From Nitrospira sp. ST-bin4 (GTDB lineage Bacteria; Nitrospirota; Nitrospiria; Nitrospirales; Nitrospiraceae), in NCBI GenBank assembly GCA_002083565.1, contig MSXM01000003.1, positions 34,063 to 47,856 of the forward strand: a stretch of DNA of 13,794 nt, written 5' to 3'. This document shows positions 1-6,368 of the stretch, piece after piece. Position numbers and translations under genes: made by a program. Below the pieces are notes generated by a model, which was not told where the DNA came from, did not search any database, and worked only from the letters and a program-made list of their open reading frames with translations. The first letter of the stretch is position 1; each line of letters opens with the position of its first letter.

Positions 1-171
1 GTGCGGTTCGATGTGCTGATCGCCGATGAAGCGCCGCGAATCGGCGCCGCTTCGCTGCTGGCCGCATCCGGCTTGGCGCGCGAACGAATTATCATGAGCG
101 GAGACCTTCGTGAGATTCCCGCGTCAGGCTGCTGGGCGGCGCACGATGCATCGGTTCAGGCAGGTGGATAG
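1..171 (+). pseudogene. C-terminal fragment of a superfamily-1-like helicase/ATPase, 5' end outside window
   Basis: Frame 1 is open from the window edge to a TAG at 169-171 and encodes 56 residues. It contains FDVLIADEAPRI, which looks like a Walker B/DEAx motif II, followed about 25 residues later by IIMSGDLREIP, which resembles motif III (GDxxQLPP) of the UPF1/DNA2-like helicases. In that family motifs IV-VI and the second RecA domain should follow, yet the frame stops about 16 residues after motif III. The gene is therefore either decayed or truncated, or is a short ATPase of a family I do not recognise. It ends 74 bp before the tRNA-Leu gene and lies outside the island defined by the att repeats. 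The helicase assignment rests on two short motifs. Confidence 0.4.
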
Positions 172-196
172 GGCTAAAGATTGTGTGTCTCTTCGC

Positions 197-226
197 TTGA
201 CGGAACTCGTCACAATTCAGGATAAT
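197..226 (+). promoter_or_regulatory. Sigma70-type promoter of the tRNA-Leu gene
   Basis: TTGACG at 197-202 matches the -35 consensus in five of six positions. GATAAT at 221-226 matches the -10 consensus in five of six. The spacer is 18 bp. Transcription would start near 232-234, about a dozen bases before the mature tRNA 5' end at 246, which suits a tRNA transcription unit. No other promoter of this quality is visible between 172 and 245. Confidence 0.65.
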
Positions 227-245
227 CCACCTTCCCCATGGCAGA

Positions 246-332
246 GCCGAAGTGGCGAAACTGGCAGACGCACTAGATTCAGGGTCTAGCGCCCGCAAGG
301 GTGTCCGGGTTCAAATCCCGGCTTCGGCACCA
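246..332 (+). tRNA. tRNA-Leu (anticodon CAG)
   Basis: The acceptor stem GCCGAAG (246-252) pairs with CTTCGGC (322-328), followed by discriminator A and an encoded CCA (330-332). The anticodon stem CTAGA/TCTAG encloses a seven-base loop with CAG at 280-282, reading codon CUG. The long variable arm (GCGCCCGCAAGGGTGT region) is typical of a class II tRNA such as leucine. The T-loop GTTCAAATC is present. The 3' 22 bases double as the left attachment site of the island, so integration left the tRNA sequence intact. Confidence 0.97.
311..332 (+). repeat. attL core: 22-bp direct repeat at tRNA-Leu 3' end
   Basis: These are the last 22 bases of the tRNA, from the T-loop (TCAAATC) through the acceptor strand and CCA. 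They match 6517-6538 base for base. The bases immediately outside differ (T at 310 versus A at 6516; T at 333 versus C at 6539), so the repeat length is exact. The 3' half of the T-arm plus the acceptor stem is the classic attB of tRNA-targeting tyrosine integrases. Confidence 0.88.
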
Positions 333-385
333 TCCCTTCCTAATAGGCTGAATTCTTTGGCCAGGTAATTGGGCGGTTGGCAAAA

Positions 386-405
386 CGGTCGTATTTCGGT
401 CGTAT
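386..405 (+). promoter_or_regulatory. Putative left integrase arm-binding sites (two copies)
   Basis: CGGTCGTAT occurs at 386-394 and again at 397-405, an 11-bp period that puts both copies on the same face of the helix. The same word occurs twice with the same 11-bp period near the other end of the island (6369-6388). The sites lie 54 bp inside attL. Paired short direct repeats flanking the core fit the arm-type sites bound by the N-terminal domain of lambda-like integrases. The function is inferred from position and repetition. Confidence 0.6.
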
Positions 406-439
406 TGCAAACCCGCGTTGATCCTCCCTACACTCCCGC

Positions 440-1330
440 ATGGACTACCTTTCTGAAACAACAAGGAGGGAAAGGCGAAGCCTCCTTGCAGCCGGGTTTA
501 CCGGGTGCATTCTGTTCCTACTCAAGAAATTTCCCGCGAAATTTGAAGTCGCGGGGATGAAGTTCGAGACGCCTGAGTTACCCTATATCGCTGTGGGAGC
601 CCTAATTGTCGCGATATTGTATCTACTAGTTAAGTTTTCTGCGTCCTGCGTGTATGAGCGGTTCTCAGCCACGAAGACGGCCCATGAATTGCTGATAAGG
701 GAACGTAAAACAAACCTGGATATCCTTCGTGAAGAGGAAGCGCTTGCTCAGGAAGAACAAGGTCTTGAAGAAAGGAAAAGGGTCACACGTCTCCAACTGG
801 AGGCTGATGAAAATCGTATCAATGGACTCCAAATAGAGATGATAGAGGCCGAAACGAGTTACGTTAAACAATTGGGGGAAGCCGACAAAAAAATGAAACA
901 GTTCCAAGAGATATTGGCTACTCAGCCGGGGAGACAAGTTCGATCTCTTGGTGGAACGTTGAAGGACAGGAGGGAAATCGAGACACGAATACGTGAGCTT
1001 AAGGAGGGTCAAGAATCTCTTCTCAAAACCATAAAGGAGGAACATGAAAAGAAAGCGTTTAATGTAGAGGATGCACGAAATCGTTTGGACGAACTGAGAA
1101 AGGCATACACCAAAGAACTACAAATTACTGAAGGCGGCCTCAATCAGCGACGCATGCAAATTCGGCAATGGCACCAGGCAGATAAAGTGGTAGGAACGAT
1201 TTCTCCTTTTCACCTTTTCTTAGAGATATACCTTCCGCTGCTGGTCGGAGTAGTTGCAATTGGTACCCTTACCTACTTGATGTTTCACTTTCCTCCCGCT
1301 CCCATGCCTCCTTCGATGCCTGAAATCTGA
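440..1330 (+). CDS. Membrane-anchored coiled-coil protein of unknown function
   Basis: The 296-residue product belongs to no family I can name. It has a short hydrophobic segment near residues 15-28, a clear membrane helix at about 50-67 (PYIAVGALIVAILYLLVKF), a long highly charged Glu/Lys/Arg/Gln-rich coiled coil at about 75-240, and a second strong helix at about 257-283 before a proline-rich tail. Two membrane anchors flanking a coiled coil suggest a structural, sensing or membrane-perturbing role, and the site just inside attL marks it as island cargo. No convincing Shine-Dalgarno precedes ATG 440. ATG 557 is an alternative start but would lose the first hydrophobic segment. The gene is AT-richer than the host genes. 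Its 3' end overlaps the convergent integrase remnant by 46 bp. An anti-phage role is possible but unproven. Confidence 0.75.
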   Translation: MDYLSETTRRERRSLLAAGFTGCILFLLKKFPAKFEVAGMKFETPELPYIAVGALIVAILYLLVKFSASCVYERFSATKTAHELLIRERKTNLDILREEEALAQEEQGLEERKRVTRLQLEADENRINGLQIEMIEAETSYVKQLGEADKKMKQFQEILATQPGRQVRSLGGTLKDRREIETRIRELKEGQESLLKTIKEEHEKKAFNVEDARNRLDELRKAYTKELQITEGGLNQRRMQIRQWHQADKVVGTISPFHLFLEIYLPLLVGVVAIGTLTYLMFHFPPAPMPPSMPEI

Positions 1331-1743
1331 TCGGCTTGTAAATTAGATGAAGGTGAGTTGTTGCCAGCTTCTTCCCGCATTCGTACAATGAGCGCACTTC
1401 CGTCGAGGCGTGTCCGCCTCGGAATAAACTTCTCGTACACGTCAAACAGGATCTCTGTAGATTTGTGGCCGAGGGTGGCGGTCACCCATTTTGGATTTTC
1501 TCCAGGGGCGAGCGCATTGCTCGCGAAGGTGTGGCGCGTTTGGTAGAAGGTGCGGCGTCGGAGCTTGCCTCCATCGAGTGTGGGATACCAAATTTTCTCT
1601 CTCAAGAAATTTAGGTTCAGGAATCCGCCCTCTGGTCCGGTGAACACATAATCTTTTCCAATCTCTGGTTTCCCCTCCCCTCGCTTCAATCGCATGGCGG
1701 CTTGTTGGGCTCGTTGGGCTTTTAACGCTTCAATGGCCGGTAT
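1285..1743 (-). pseudogene. Tyrosine integrase, C-terminal catalytic remnant
   Basis: Read on the minus strand, the frame is open from a TAG at 1744-1746 to its stop at 1285. It holds the C-terminal half of a tyrosine recombinase: YQTRHTFAS carries the second catalytic Arg and the adjacent His, LGHKS is the conserved LGH box, and DVYEKFIP holds the nucleophilic Tyr. The QTRHTFAS form is typical of integrases with a DUF3596 arm-binding domain found in tRNA-linked islands. The arm-binding and core-binding domains and the first catalytic Arg are missing. Homology-like sequence continues upstream of the internal ATG (1693-1695) as PAIEALKAQRAQ, up to about 1740, and breaks exactly where the serine recombinase begins. 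A 135-aa product starting at ATG 1695 could be made, but it could not recombine DNA alone. Confidence 0.88.
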
Positions 1744-2324
1744 CTATCTATTGCCGGGTCTCGACGATGGATCAATCTATAGAGATGCAGCGGTCAGACT
1801 TGCGGCGATACTGCGAGCAGCGAGGCTTTGAGATCTTCAAGGAGTACGGGGACGAAGGCGTGAGCGGAACAAAGGATTGGCGTCCGGCATTGGATGTCTT
1901 GATGGAAGACGCGAGGAAAAGACTTTTTGACGGTGTGCTCTGTTGGCGGTTTGATCGGTTCGCCCGTTCGACCATGCATCTAATTTCTGCCCTTGATGAA
2001 TTCCGGCACCTCGGCATTGAGGTCATTTCCTACCAGGAGAATATCGACACTGGCTCCCCTCTCGGGAAAACCATGTTTACCATCGTGGCCGCAATTGCCG
2101 AACTGGAGCAAAACATCATCGTGGAACGTATCCGGGGCGGAATCAGACGAGCGAAGGAGCAAGGGAAGCAGTTGGGAAGGCGTCCATTAAACGATCCAAG
2201 CGTTTTACGGACAATTCATCAGATGAGGACTCAAGGAAAATCAATTCACGCTACTGCGGAGGCGGTGCGGCTCTCCAAGGCGTTTGTTCACAATGCCTGC
2301 AAGATAAAAAGTTTTCAAGGCTAG
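1733..2324 (+). pseudogene. Serine recombinase (resolvase/invertase family) with frameshifted start
   Basis: From ATG 1767 the frame gives 185 residues with the resolvase signature: DEGVSG, DGVLCWRFDRFARS, PLGKTMFTIVAAIAELEQ and ERIRGGIRRAKEQGKQLGRRP, then a C-terminal helix-turn-helix of the Hin/Gin type. The catalytic Ser belongs to IYCRVST, which lies in the same frame just upstream of ATG 1767 (Ser codon 1761-1763), but no start codon precedes it in that frame. An ATG at 1733 begins M-A-G-I-Y and is out of phase by a 4-bp tandem repeat (TATC, 1741-1751). Removing one unit restores MAGIYCRVSTMDQS, a textbook N-terminus. As written, the 1767 product lacks the nucleophile and should be inactive. 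The 3' stop shares CTAG with the stop of the convergent neighbour. Confidence 0.82.
1741..1751 (+). repeat. TATC tandem repeat causing a frameshift in the recombinase start
   Basis: TATCTATCTAT is 2.75 copies of a 4-bp unit, six codons into the reading frame from ATG 1733. One copy fewer fuses M-A-G-I-Y to C-R-V-S-T in frame. With the present number, the 1733 frame ends at a TGA (1829-1831) after 32 codons. Such tracts arise by strand slippage. Confidence 0.7.
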
Positions 2325-3541
2325 TTGTTAGCATCGAAAGAGAAGATCTGACGACCGATCTCTTGTGCATGGGCGTCGAACTTGGGAGGAGATTCCAGTA
2401 AAACAACATCGTAAGAACTGCCCATTTGACCTGCCGGCTCAGTGGCAACGCCTATTGCCTTAGATACCATGTGATAAGCCTTGGCGAAAGCTGTTAAAGC
2501 GCGTAGCTCCTCAACACGCTTTTGTCTTTCATTCCTCGCGTGAGGCGTACAGACAAGAAGCAAACATGAATCACGCGATTTGCTATAGGCCCTAACCCAA
2601 GAAGTTTTTCCGCTTTGTGCGGCCTTCAGTGCTGTACTCAAATAGCGTTGCCCCAGTTCGATTCTTCTTATCCTTGTAATTTTTCCTAATTCGGTCGCAA
2701 TGCGAGCATAGGCCATTCTGTCGGGAATAGGCTCATCCATTTGAGGCCTTACCGAAGAAATTTTAGGGTCCAGGTCATGCAATCTGTCGATAATCTGATC
2801 AATGACCAATCCTGATTTATAAGACGGGTGGTTTCCCTGAACAATCTGTCGTAAGCCCTCGGCATAGGTTTTTACATCCGCCTCCGTTACAGGCTTGCCA
2901 TGGAGCCCTGATCGCATCACAGTGATTTCTTCAAGGCGTGCGAGGTAGCGTCCAAAGGTTTTGTTTTCTTCATGGACCATCGGCCTGAATGAAGGCACCA
3001 AGACTTCGGTTCGCGCATCAAAGTAATTGACTAGATCATTGGGTGCATCGAGAATCTTTGCCAGATTCATGAAGTCTACAAAGGACAGAGTGTGTATGGG
3101 AACTTGCACTCTGGCGAGTTCCGGAACCAACGTCGATGCCTCATATGGTTCTGACTTGTGATCTATAAGTATGACGCCATGGATAAAGGGAAAGTCGGCT
3201 TGATTGAAGGGGATGCGACCACGTCTTCTATTTTCTACAAATTTTACTTGTCCTGCCCTAATGGATCTCACTGCTCCGCTGACTTGGCGTCCAGCTTTAG
3301 CCAGATGTTTGCTAGCCCAATCAATCGAGGGGCCGGAATCATAGCCGTAGCCTGTAGCGCTAGGCGCTTGAGCTTTTGCTTGGATAACCAAGGCGGTATC
3401 GTCGAATAATATCAATATGTCCGTAACTTCCTTGCTGCTTACTCTGCGTGGCGAACGAAAGACAAAATCTGGAGAAAATGCCTTCTCAGCGACGGCCTGG
3501 ACAAAATCCTCGGCCATCGTTCCGATGTTGGGTTTAGACAT
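2321..3541 (-). CDS. PD-(D/E)xK-like nuclease-fold protein of unknown function
   Basis: The 406-residue product has an N-terminal region with E38-V-T-D41-ILILFDD followed by LVIQ54-A-K56. This spacing resembles the core of PD-(D/E)xK nucleases, as in NERD and Mrr-like domains, with Gln where Glu is usual. The following segment (GRQVSGAVRSI) also suits that fold. Residues after about 170 are helical and unrecognised. I chose ATG at 3539-3541 (MSKPN). A GGAGGGG at 3554-3560 lies upstream with a rather long gap of 12 bases. A TTG at 3560-3562 is an alternative that adds seven residues. The gene converges on the serine recombinase. A nuclease or defence role is inferred from the fold-like motif and island setting; loss of the acidic residue could mean an inactive or altered enzyme. 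Confidence 0.7.
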   Translation of the reverse strand: MSKPNIGTMAEDFVQAVAEKAFSPDFVFRSPRRVSSKEVTDILILFDDTALVIQAKAQAPSATGYGYDSGPSIDWASKHLAKAGRQVSGAVRSIRAGQVKFVENRRRGRIPFNQADFPFIHGVILIDHKSEPYEASTLVPELARVQVPIHTLSFVDFMNLAKILDAPNDLVNYFDARTEVLVPSFRPMVHEENKTFGRYLARLEEITVMRSGLHGKPVTEADVKTYAEGLRQIVQGNHPSYKSGLVIDQIIDRLHDLDPKISSVRPQMDEPIPDRMAYARIATELGKITRIRRIELGQRYLSTALKAAQSGKTSWVRAYSKSRDSCLLLVCTPHARNERQKRVEELRALTAFAKAYHMVSKAIGVATEPAGQMGSSYDVVLLESPPKFDAHAQEIGRQIFSFDANN

Positions 3542-3942
3542 GTGTCCATAATACCCCTCCAAATCGCAATTCTAAAGCACATGAAAATTAGACGAATTGT
3601 TTGCGGAGAACTTTGTCCCTGAAACTGATGGTTAAGAGCCGAAGTGACTGTTCCCTGTATGAATAGCCCTAGGAACCCGTTCGCGCAATCTATAAATCTT
3701 CATGGGGAGGGGCTTCTTTCACCCGTGAAGCATGGAGATTGTTGATCCTGAGTCAATTGTGTGCGTCAAAAAACTTCATCTTTGAATGCTCGAACGGGCT
3801 CCCAGTGTTACTGTAGTGTCGATATAGATATCGCGCCGACCTTTCGGCGTAAATATCGTTGCCAAGTCATTGCGAGCACACAAGAGTCCGGCACAGGCTT
3901 ATAGCTACCCGGATGGACTTGGCTGGTCAGCATACTCAATAG
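3542..3942. other. Divergent intergenic region with several inverted repeats
   Basis: This 400-bp stretch separates two divergently transcribed genes and contains no convincing ORF. It holds TTCAC-CC-GTGAA (3718-3729), GATAT-AG-ATATC (3821-3832), a 6-bp hairpin CGCCGA-CCTT-TCGGCG (3834-3849) and a large nested inverted repeat (3861-3923). Promoters for both genes presumably lie here, but no -35/-10 pair stands out. The inverted repeats could be operators. Confidence 0.5.
3861..3923. repeat. Nested inverted repeat upstream of the Mrr-like gene
   Basis: GCCAAGTC (3861-3868) and GACTTGGC (3916-3923) are perfect complements. Within the intervening 47 bases, TCCGG (3887-3891) and CCGGA (3909-3913) also pair. 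The structure ends 19 bp before the first possible start codon (3943). It may be an operator, a leader structure or a decayed recombination site. There is no T-run, so it does not look like a terminator. Confidence 0.5.
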
Positions 3943-4836
3943 TTGGCTACTACGGGAACATTCGTGGACGCAGAAACCTATAAAGAAGCCATTGAGTACG
4001 AGTTGCTTACGCGAGTCGTATATGAAGCAATCCTCAAGCAGGATGGCGTCACGAACGTCAACGTTCAGCACAACGTCCCATTGAAGGGACGCTCAGGCGT
4101 CGAGCATCAAATAGATGTGTTCTGGGAGTTTAAGCAAGCGGGCATACCCCACCGCGTACTTATCGAATGCAAGAACTACGCTTCAAACTTGACGTTGGAG
4201 AAGGCAAGAAACTTCTTTGCTGTTCTCCACGATGTTGGCAACTCTATCGGTCTTATGGTGACAAAGACCGGATTTCAGCGAGGCACTGCCAGCTTCTGCA
4301 AATACTATGGAATCAAGCTCAAGTTGCTCCGGCAGCCAACAGATAAGGATTGGAAAGGTCGTATCAAGAAAACCATAGTCAACATTACTCCTCGCTTCCC
4401 AGTTTCAACGGAGGAAAATCCTATCACGGCCCAGATGTATCTACGTCCATCCTCTAAAGAACAAGAGGCGCGCCTAAACACTACCGCACAGCTAAATCCT
4501 GGATTAGGAGCCGTCGCCCCTTCCCTTCGCTTCTTGGACGCTAACGGTGAACCAAAGACAGAAGAAATGCGATGGTGGATCCCGCATCATCTTGACGTAC
4601 TGAACTACGTTGATGGTGGTCCATACAAGAAATGTGTTGAGCTTAAGGAGCACTTCATATCCGCTGATCTCGGTGAGGGCCCAGAACTCATTGAGGCAAT
4701 TGGTATTGTTATTCATTTCCACGTTGAAACACTCCGGTCAGATGAGTTTGCTTTAGACGCTGAGGAAACGGTAGGAGCAATTCTCAAAGATTTTGAGTCA
4801 GGAGAGTGGGAGCATGTCCATCCCAGCAGCAGCTAA
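3943..4836 (+). CDS. Mrr-type restriction endonuclease (PD-(D/E)xK)
   Basis: The 297-residue product carries a complete catalytic motif: QID58VFWEF, then VLIE75CK77NY, the D...ExK core of Mrr-like type IV endonucleases. It is followed by IGLMVTKTGFQRGTASFCKYYGIKL, close to the Mrr pattern of a hydrophobic strand, a TxxGF turn and a helix ending in GI-L (residues 102-126). The remaining C-terminal 170 residues are unrecognised and may recognise DNA or a partner. Mrr proteins cleave modified or foreign DNA. The frame opens right after a stop at 3940-3942, so the start is TTG 3943 or GTG 3964; neither has a strong Shine-Dalgarno. The TAA stop lies inside a candidate attC R'' box. Substrate and modification dependence cannot be read from the sequence. 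Confidence 0.85.
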   Translation: MATTGTFVDAETYKEAIEYELLTRVVYEAILKQDGVTNVNVQHNVPLKGRSGVEHQIDVFWEFKQAGIPHRVLIECKNYASNLTLEKARNFFAVLHDVGNSIGLMVTKTGFQRGTASFCKYYGIKLKLLRQPTDKDWKGRIKKTIVNITPRFPVSTEENPITAQMYLRPSSKEQEARLNTTAQLNPGLGAVAPSLRFLDANGEPKTEEMRWWIPHHLDVLNYVDGGPYKKCVELKEHFISADLGEGPELIEAIGIVIHFHVETLRSDEFALDAEETVGAILKDFESGEWEHVHPSSS

Positions 4837-4879
4837 CAAGGCACTCCGGCAAGAACGCGGTTGAGCTTGGACGTTAGAT
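4832..4879 (+). repeat. Candidate attC-like recombination site 1
   Basis: GCTAAC (4832-4837), which contains the TAA stop of the Mrr-like gene, faces GTTAGAT (4873-4879), a perfect match to the integron R' consensus GTTRRRY. The bases between can pair as TCC/GGA, AAG/CTT and AAC/GTT around a GCG loop, with a GGC bulge on one side and GAG on the other. Bulged stems, a stop codon within R'' and a following ORF starting close by are all features of gene cassettes. At 48 bp it is shorter than typical attC sites (about 57 bp or more), so this is a candidate only. Confidence 0.5.
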
Positions 4880-4893
4880 TGCAGATTGGAGCT

Positions 4894-5589
4894 ATGGAAA
4901 TCCCCTCAAGGAAAGTCTACGAAATTCTCAAAAGCAAGGGCGTTGACCATATTTACCACGCTAACAGCGTGATTACGTCATGCCAGTTCCTGCGCAGAGG
5001 AGCATTACTGTCGCGCGGAACGATTGCACGGAGCGGTCTTTATCAATCGGCGCAGAAATCCGACGAGACTGACAAGAAACTCGGAATTTGGTTTGACGTT
5101 TTTGCCGATTCGGATGATATCCACTACCGTGCGAAGAGAGCTAACGCCTACGGATCGGTTTTATTTGTGCTAGATGTCGAACTGATTGCAAAGGCCTATA
5201 CGGGGAAGGTTTGGGTCACAAAGCTCAATCCCACCAAGTGGAATGGCAAGCCCCACAAGGAACGTTGGTTCGTATCACAGAAGGACTTGGAAGACAATTT
5301 CGTACGGGGAAGGTTCGACCACATGATCGTGTTTCGTCACTGCGGTGGGGAACTGCCGATCAAGAAGCACCTCAAGAAAATCATCGTAGATGATCCGCGC
5401 TTGGCCAGCAAGCCATCCAAAATTGACTACTACAGCATGGCATATGGTGCCTTGCAGCTGTCTATGACTGAGGGCCAAATCAGCGCACCAATCGTGAAAC
5501 GAAAGTGCCCGAATGGCTGCACCTGCCAAGTCGAGTATTCGGCCAATCTGGACCGCTCTAAGGAAATGTATGCGCCGAAGATCTACTAA
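4894..5589 (+). CDS. Unknown protein, possibly ADP-ribosyltransferase-like
   Basis: The 231-residue product is not one I can name. The N-terminal segment IYHANSVITSCQFLRRGALLSRG (residues 20-42) has the look of the His...LL-S-R start of DarT-like ADP-ribosyltransferases, and YGSVLFVLDVEL (86-97) resembles a core strand, but I cannot identify a catalytic Glu with confidence. The C-terminus contains KCPNGCTC (204-211), a Cys cluster that could bind metal. ATG 4894 is preferred over TTG 4861: TTG 4861 lies within the candidate attC hairpin, and GGAG sits just before ATG 4894, although unusually close. The TAA stop falls in the R'' position of a second attC-like site. Between an Mrr-like and a GIY-YIG gene, a toxin or effector role in defence is plausible but inferred. 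Confidence 0.65.
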   Translation: MEIPSRKVYEILKSKGVDHIYHANSVITSCQFLRRGALLSRGTIARSGLYQSAQKSDETDKKLGIWFDVFADSDDIHYRAKRANAYGSVLFVLDVELIAKAYTGKVWVTKLNPTKWNGKPHKERWFVSQKDLEDNFVRGRFDHMIVFRHCGGELPIKKHLKKIIVDDPRLASKPSKIDYYSMAYGALQLSMTEGQISAPIVKRKCPNGCTCQVEYSANLDRSKEMYAPKIY

Positions 5590-5676
5590 TAGCGCAGTCG
5601 AGAAGAACCGTCTGCCATCGGCGCTACGTACCGGAGAATGAGCTGAGTTGTCGGTGGGCAATTCAGTTCGTTAGAG
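5584..5676 (+). repeat. Candidate attC-like recombination site 2
   Basis: GTTAGAG (5670-5676) resembles the R' consensus, with a purine at its last base. CTAAT (5586-5590), overlapping the TAA stop of the preceding gene, pairs with GTTAG using one G-T wobble; R'' is the less conserved box in known attC sites. Inside, 5613-5623 pairs with 5649-5660 in an 11-pair stem (including wobbles) with a single bulged G at 5656, like the extrahelical bases that give attC strand polarity. The 93-bp length is within the attC range. The next ORF begins 22 bp after R'. Confidence 0.45.
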
Positions 5677-5697
5677 GTCACCTGCAAGGTCAGAGAC

Positions 5698-6213
5698 ATG
5701 CTCACGATAAAACTTCACTTCATCCGTCTATCCGATGTTTCATTGGCCGATATCTATGACCAGACCGGTGTATATGTCTTGTGGAGCGGTAAGGCAAAGG
5801 CTGTTCCATCGTATATAGGCGAGGGTGACATACTGGAACGGTTTAAGAGTCATACGAGAAAGCAGTGGGCAGCCCGCCCAATTGATGGTGTCATTGCCCT
5901 GATCGAAGCCCCCACATCGGGGAAGCAGAAGGCTTACGCCGAGCTAGCAGAGGCCGCGCTTCTTCATGTGGCAAAAATCATCAACCGGTCTCCCACACAC
6001 AACGGTAATCGGGGCAAGCCAACCGCTGCCCTGGAAAAGAGCTTAAGACATCAGGATCACAACATTGGAACCATCCGTCTGGTGTTTTCCGGCAGGGACC
6101 CATTGCGAGCGCCATCTAACCCACCAATGAGCGCCAAGAAATGGATTGTTCTTCGCGAAGTCTCTGAGGGTTGGTACATCGATGAGTTACATTGGAATAA
6201 TCGAGCCAGCTAA
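5698..6213 (+). CDS. GIY-YIG nuclease-family protein
   Basis: The 171-residue product starts with a GIY-YIG domain: G24-V-Y26, then PSYIG at 37-41 at the expected spacing, R48 in ILERFKSH, Glu in AELAEAALLH (E85 best placed), and an Asn-containing segment INRSPTHN (95-102). These match the catalytic layout of the superfamily, which makes single-metal DNA cuts in homing, repair and restriction enzymes. The C-terminal third (about 115-171) is unassigned and may bind DNA or a partner. ATG 5698 is preceded by AAGG about nine bases upstream. The gene follows the unknown protein by 108 bp, with an attC-like site between them. Specificity is unknown; a restriction-like anti-phage role is the favoured inference. 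Confidence 0.82.
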   Translation: MLTIKLHFIRLSDVSLADIYDQTGVYVLWSGKAKAVPSYIGEGDILERFKSHTRKQWAARPIDGVIALIEAPTSGKQKAYAELAEAALLHVAKIINRSPTHNGNRGKPTAALEKSLRHQDHNIGTIRLVFSGRDPLRAPSNPPMSAKKWIVLREVSEGWYIDELHWNNRAS

Positions 6214-6368
6214 ATCTATGCTAACTAGGGTGATCTCTAGCATCGAGGCCGAGACGGACTGGTTTCACCATCGCTCTGCTCTTGGTAGACCAACCGCTCA
6301 ACTGTGACGTGAGACAAATTTCGCATAGTGCCGAGAGTCGGATCTGAGCATGTCTGGATCTAGAATTG

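Noticed and set aside
3941..3950. GTTGGCT before the Mrr-like gene as an attC/attI R' box
   Set aside because: It breaks the GTTRRRY consensus at one position and no paired R'' at suitable distance was found.
3808..4071. Minus-strand ORF upstream of and inside the Mrr-like gene
   Set aside because: It crosses the structured intergenic region and the start of a gene with clear catalytic motifs; there is no ribosome-binding site or recognisable family.
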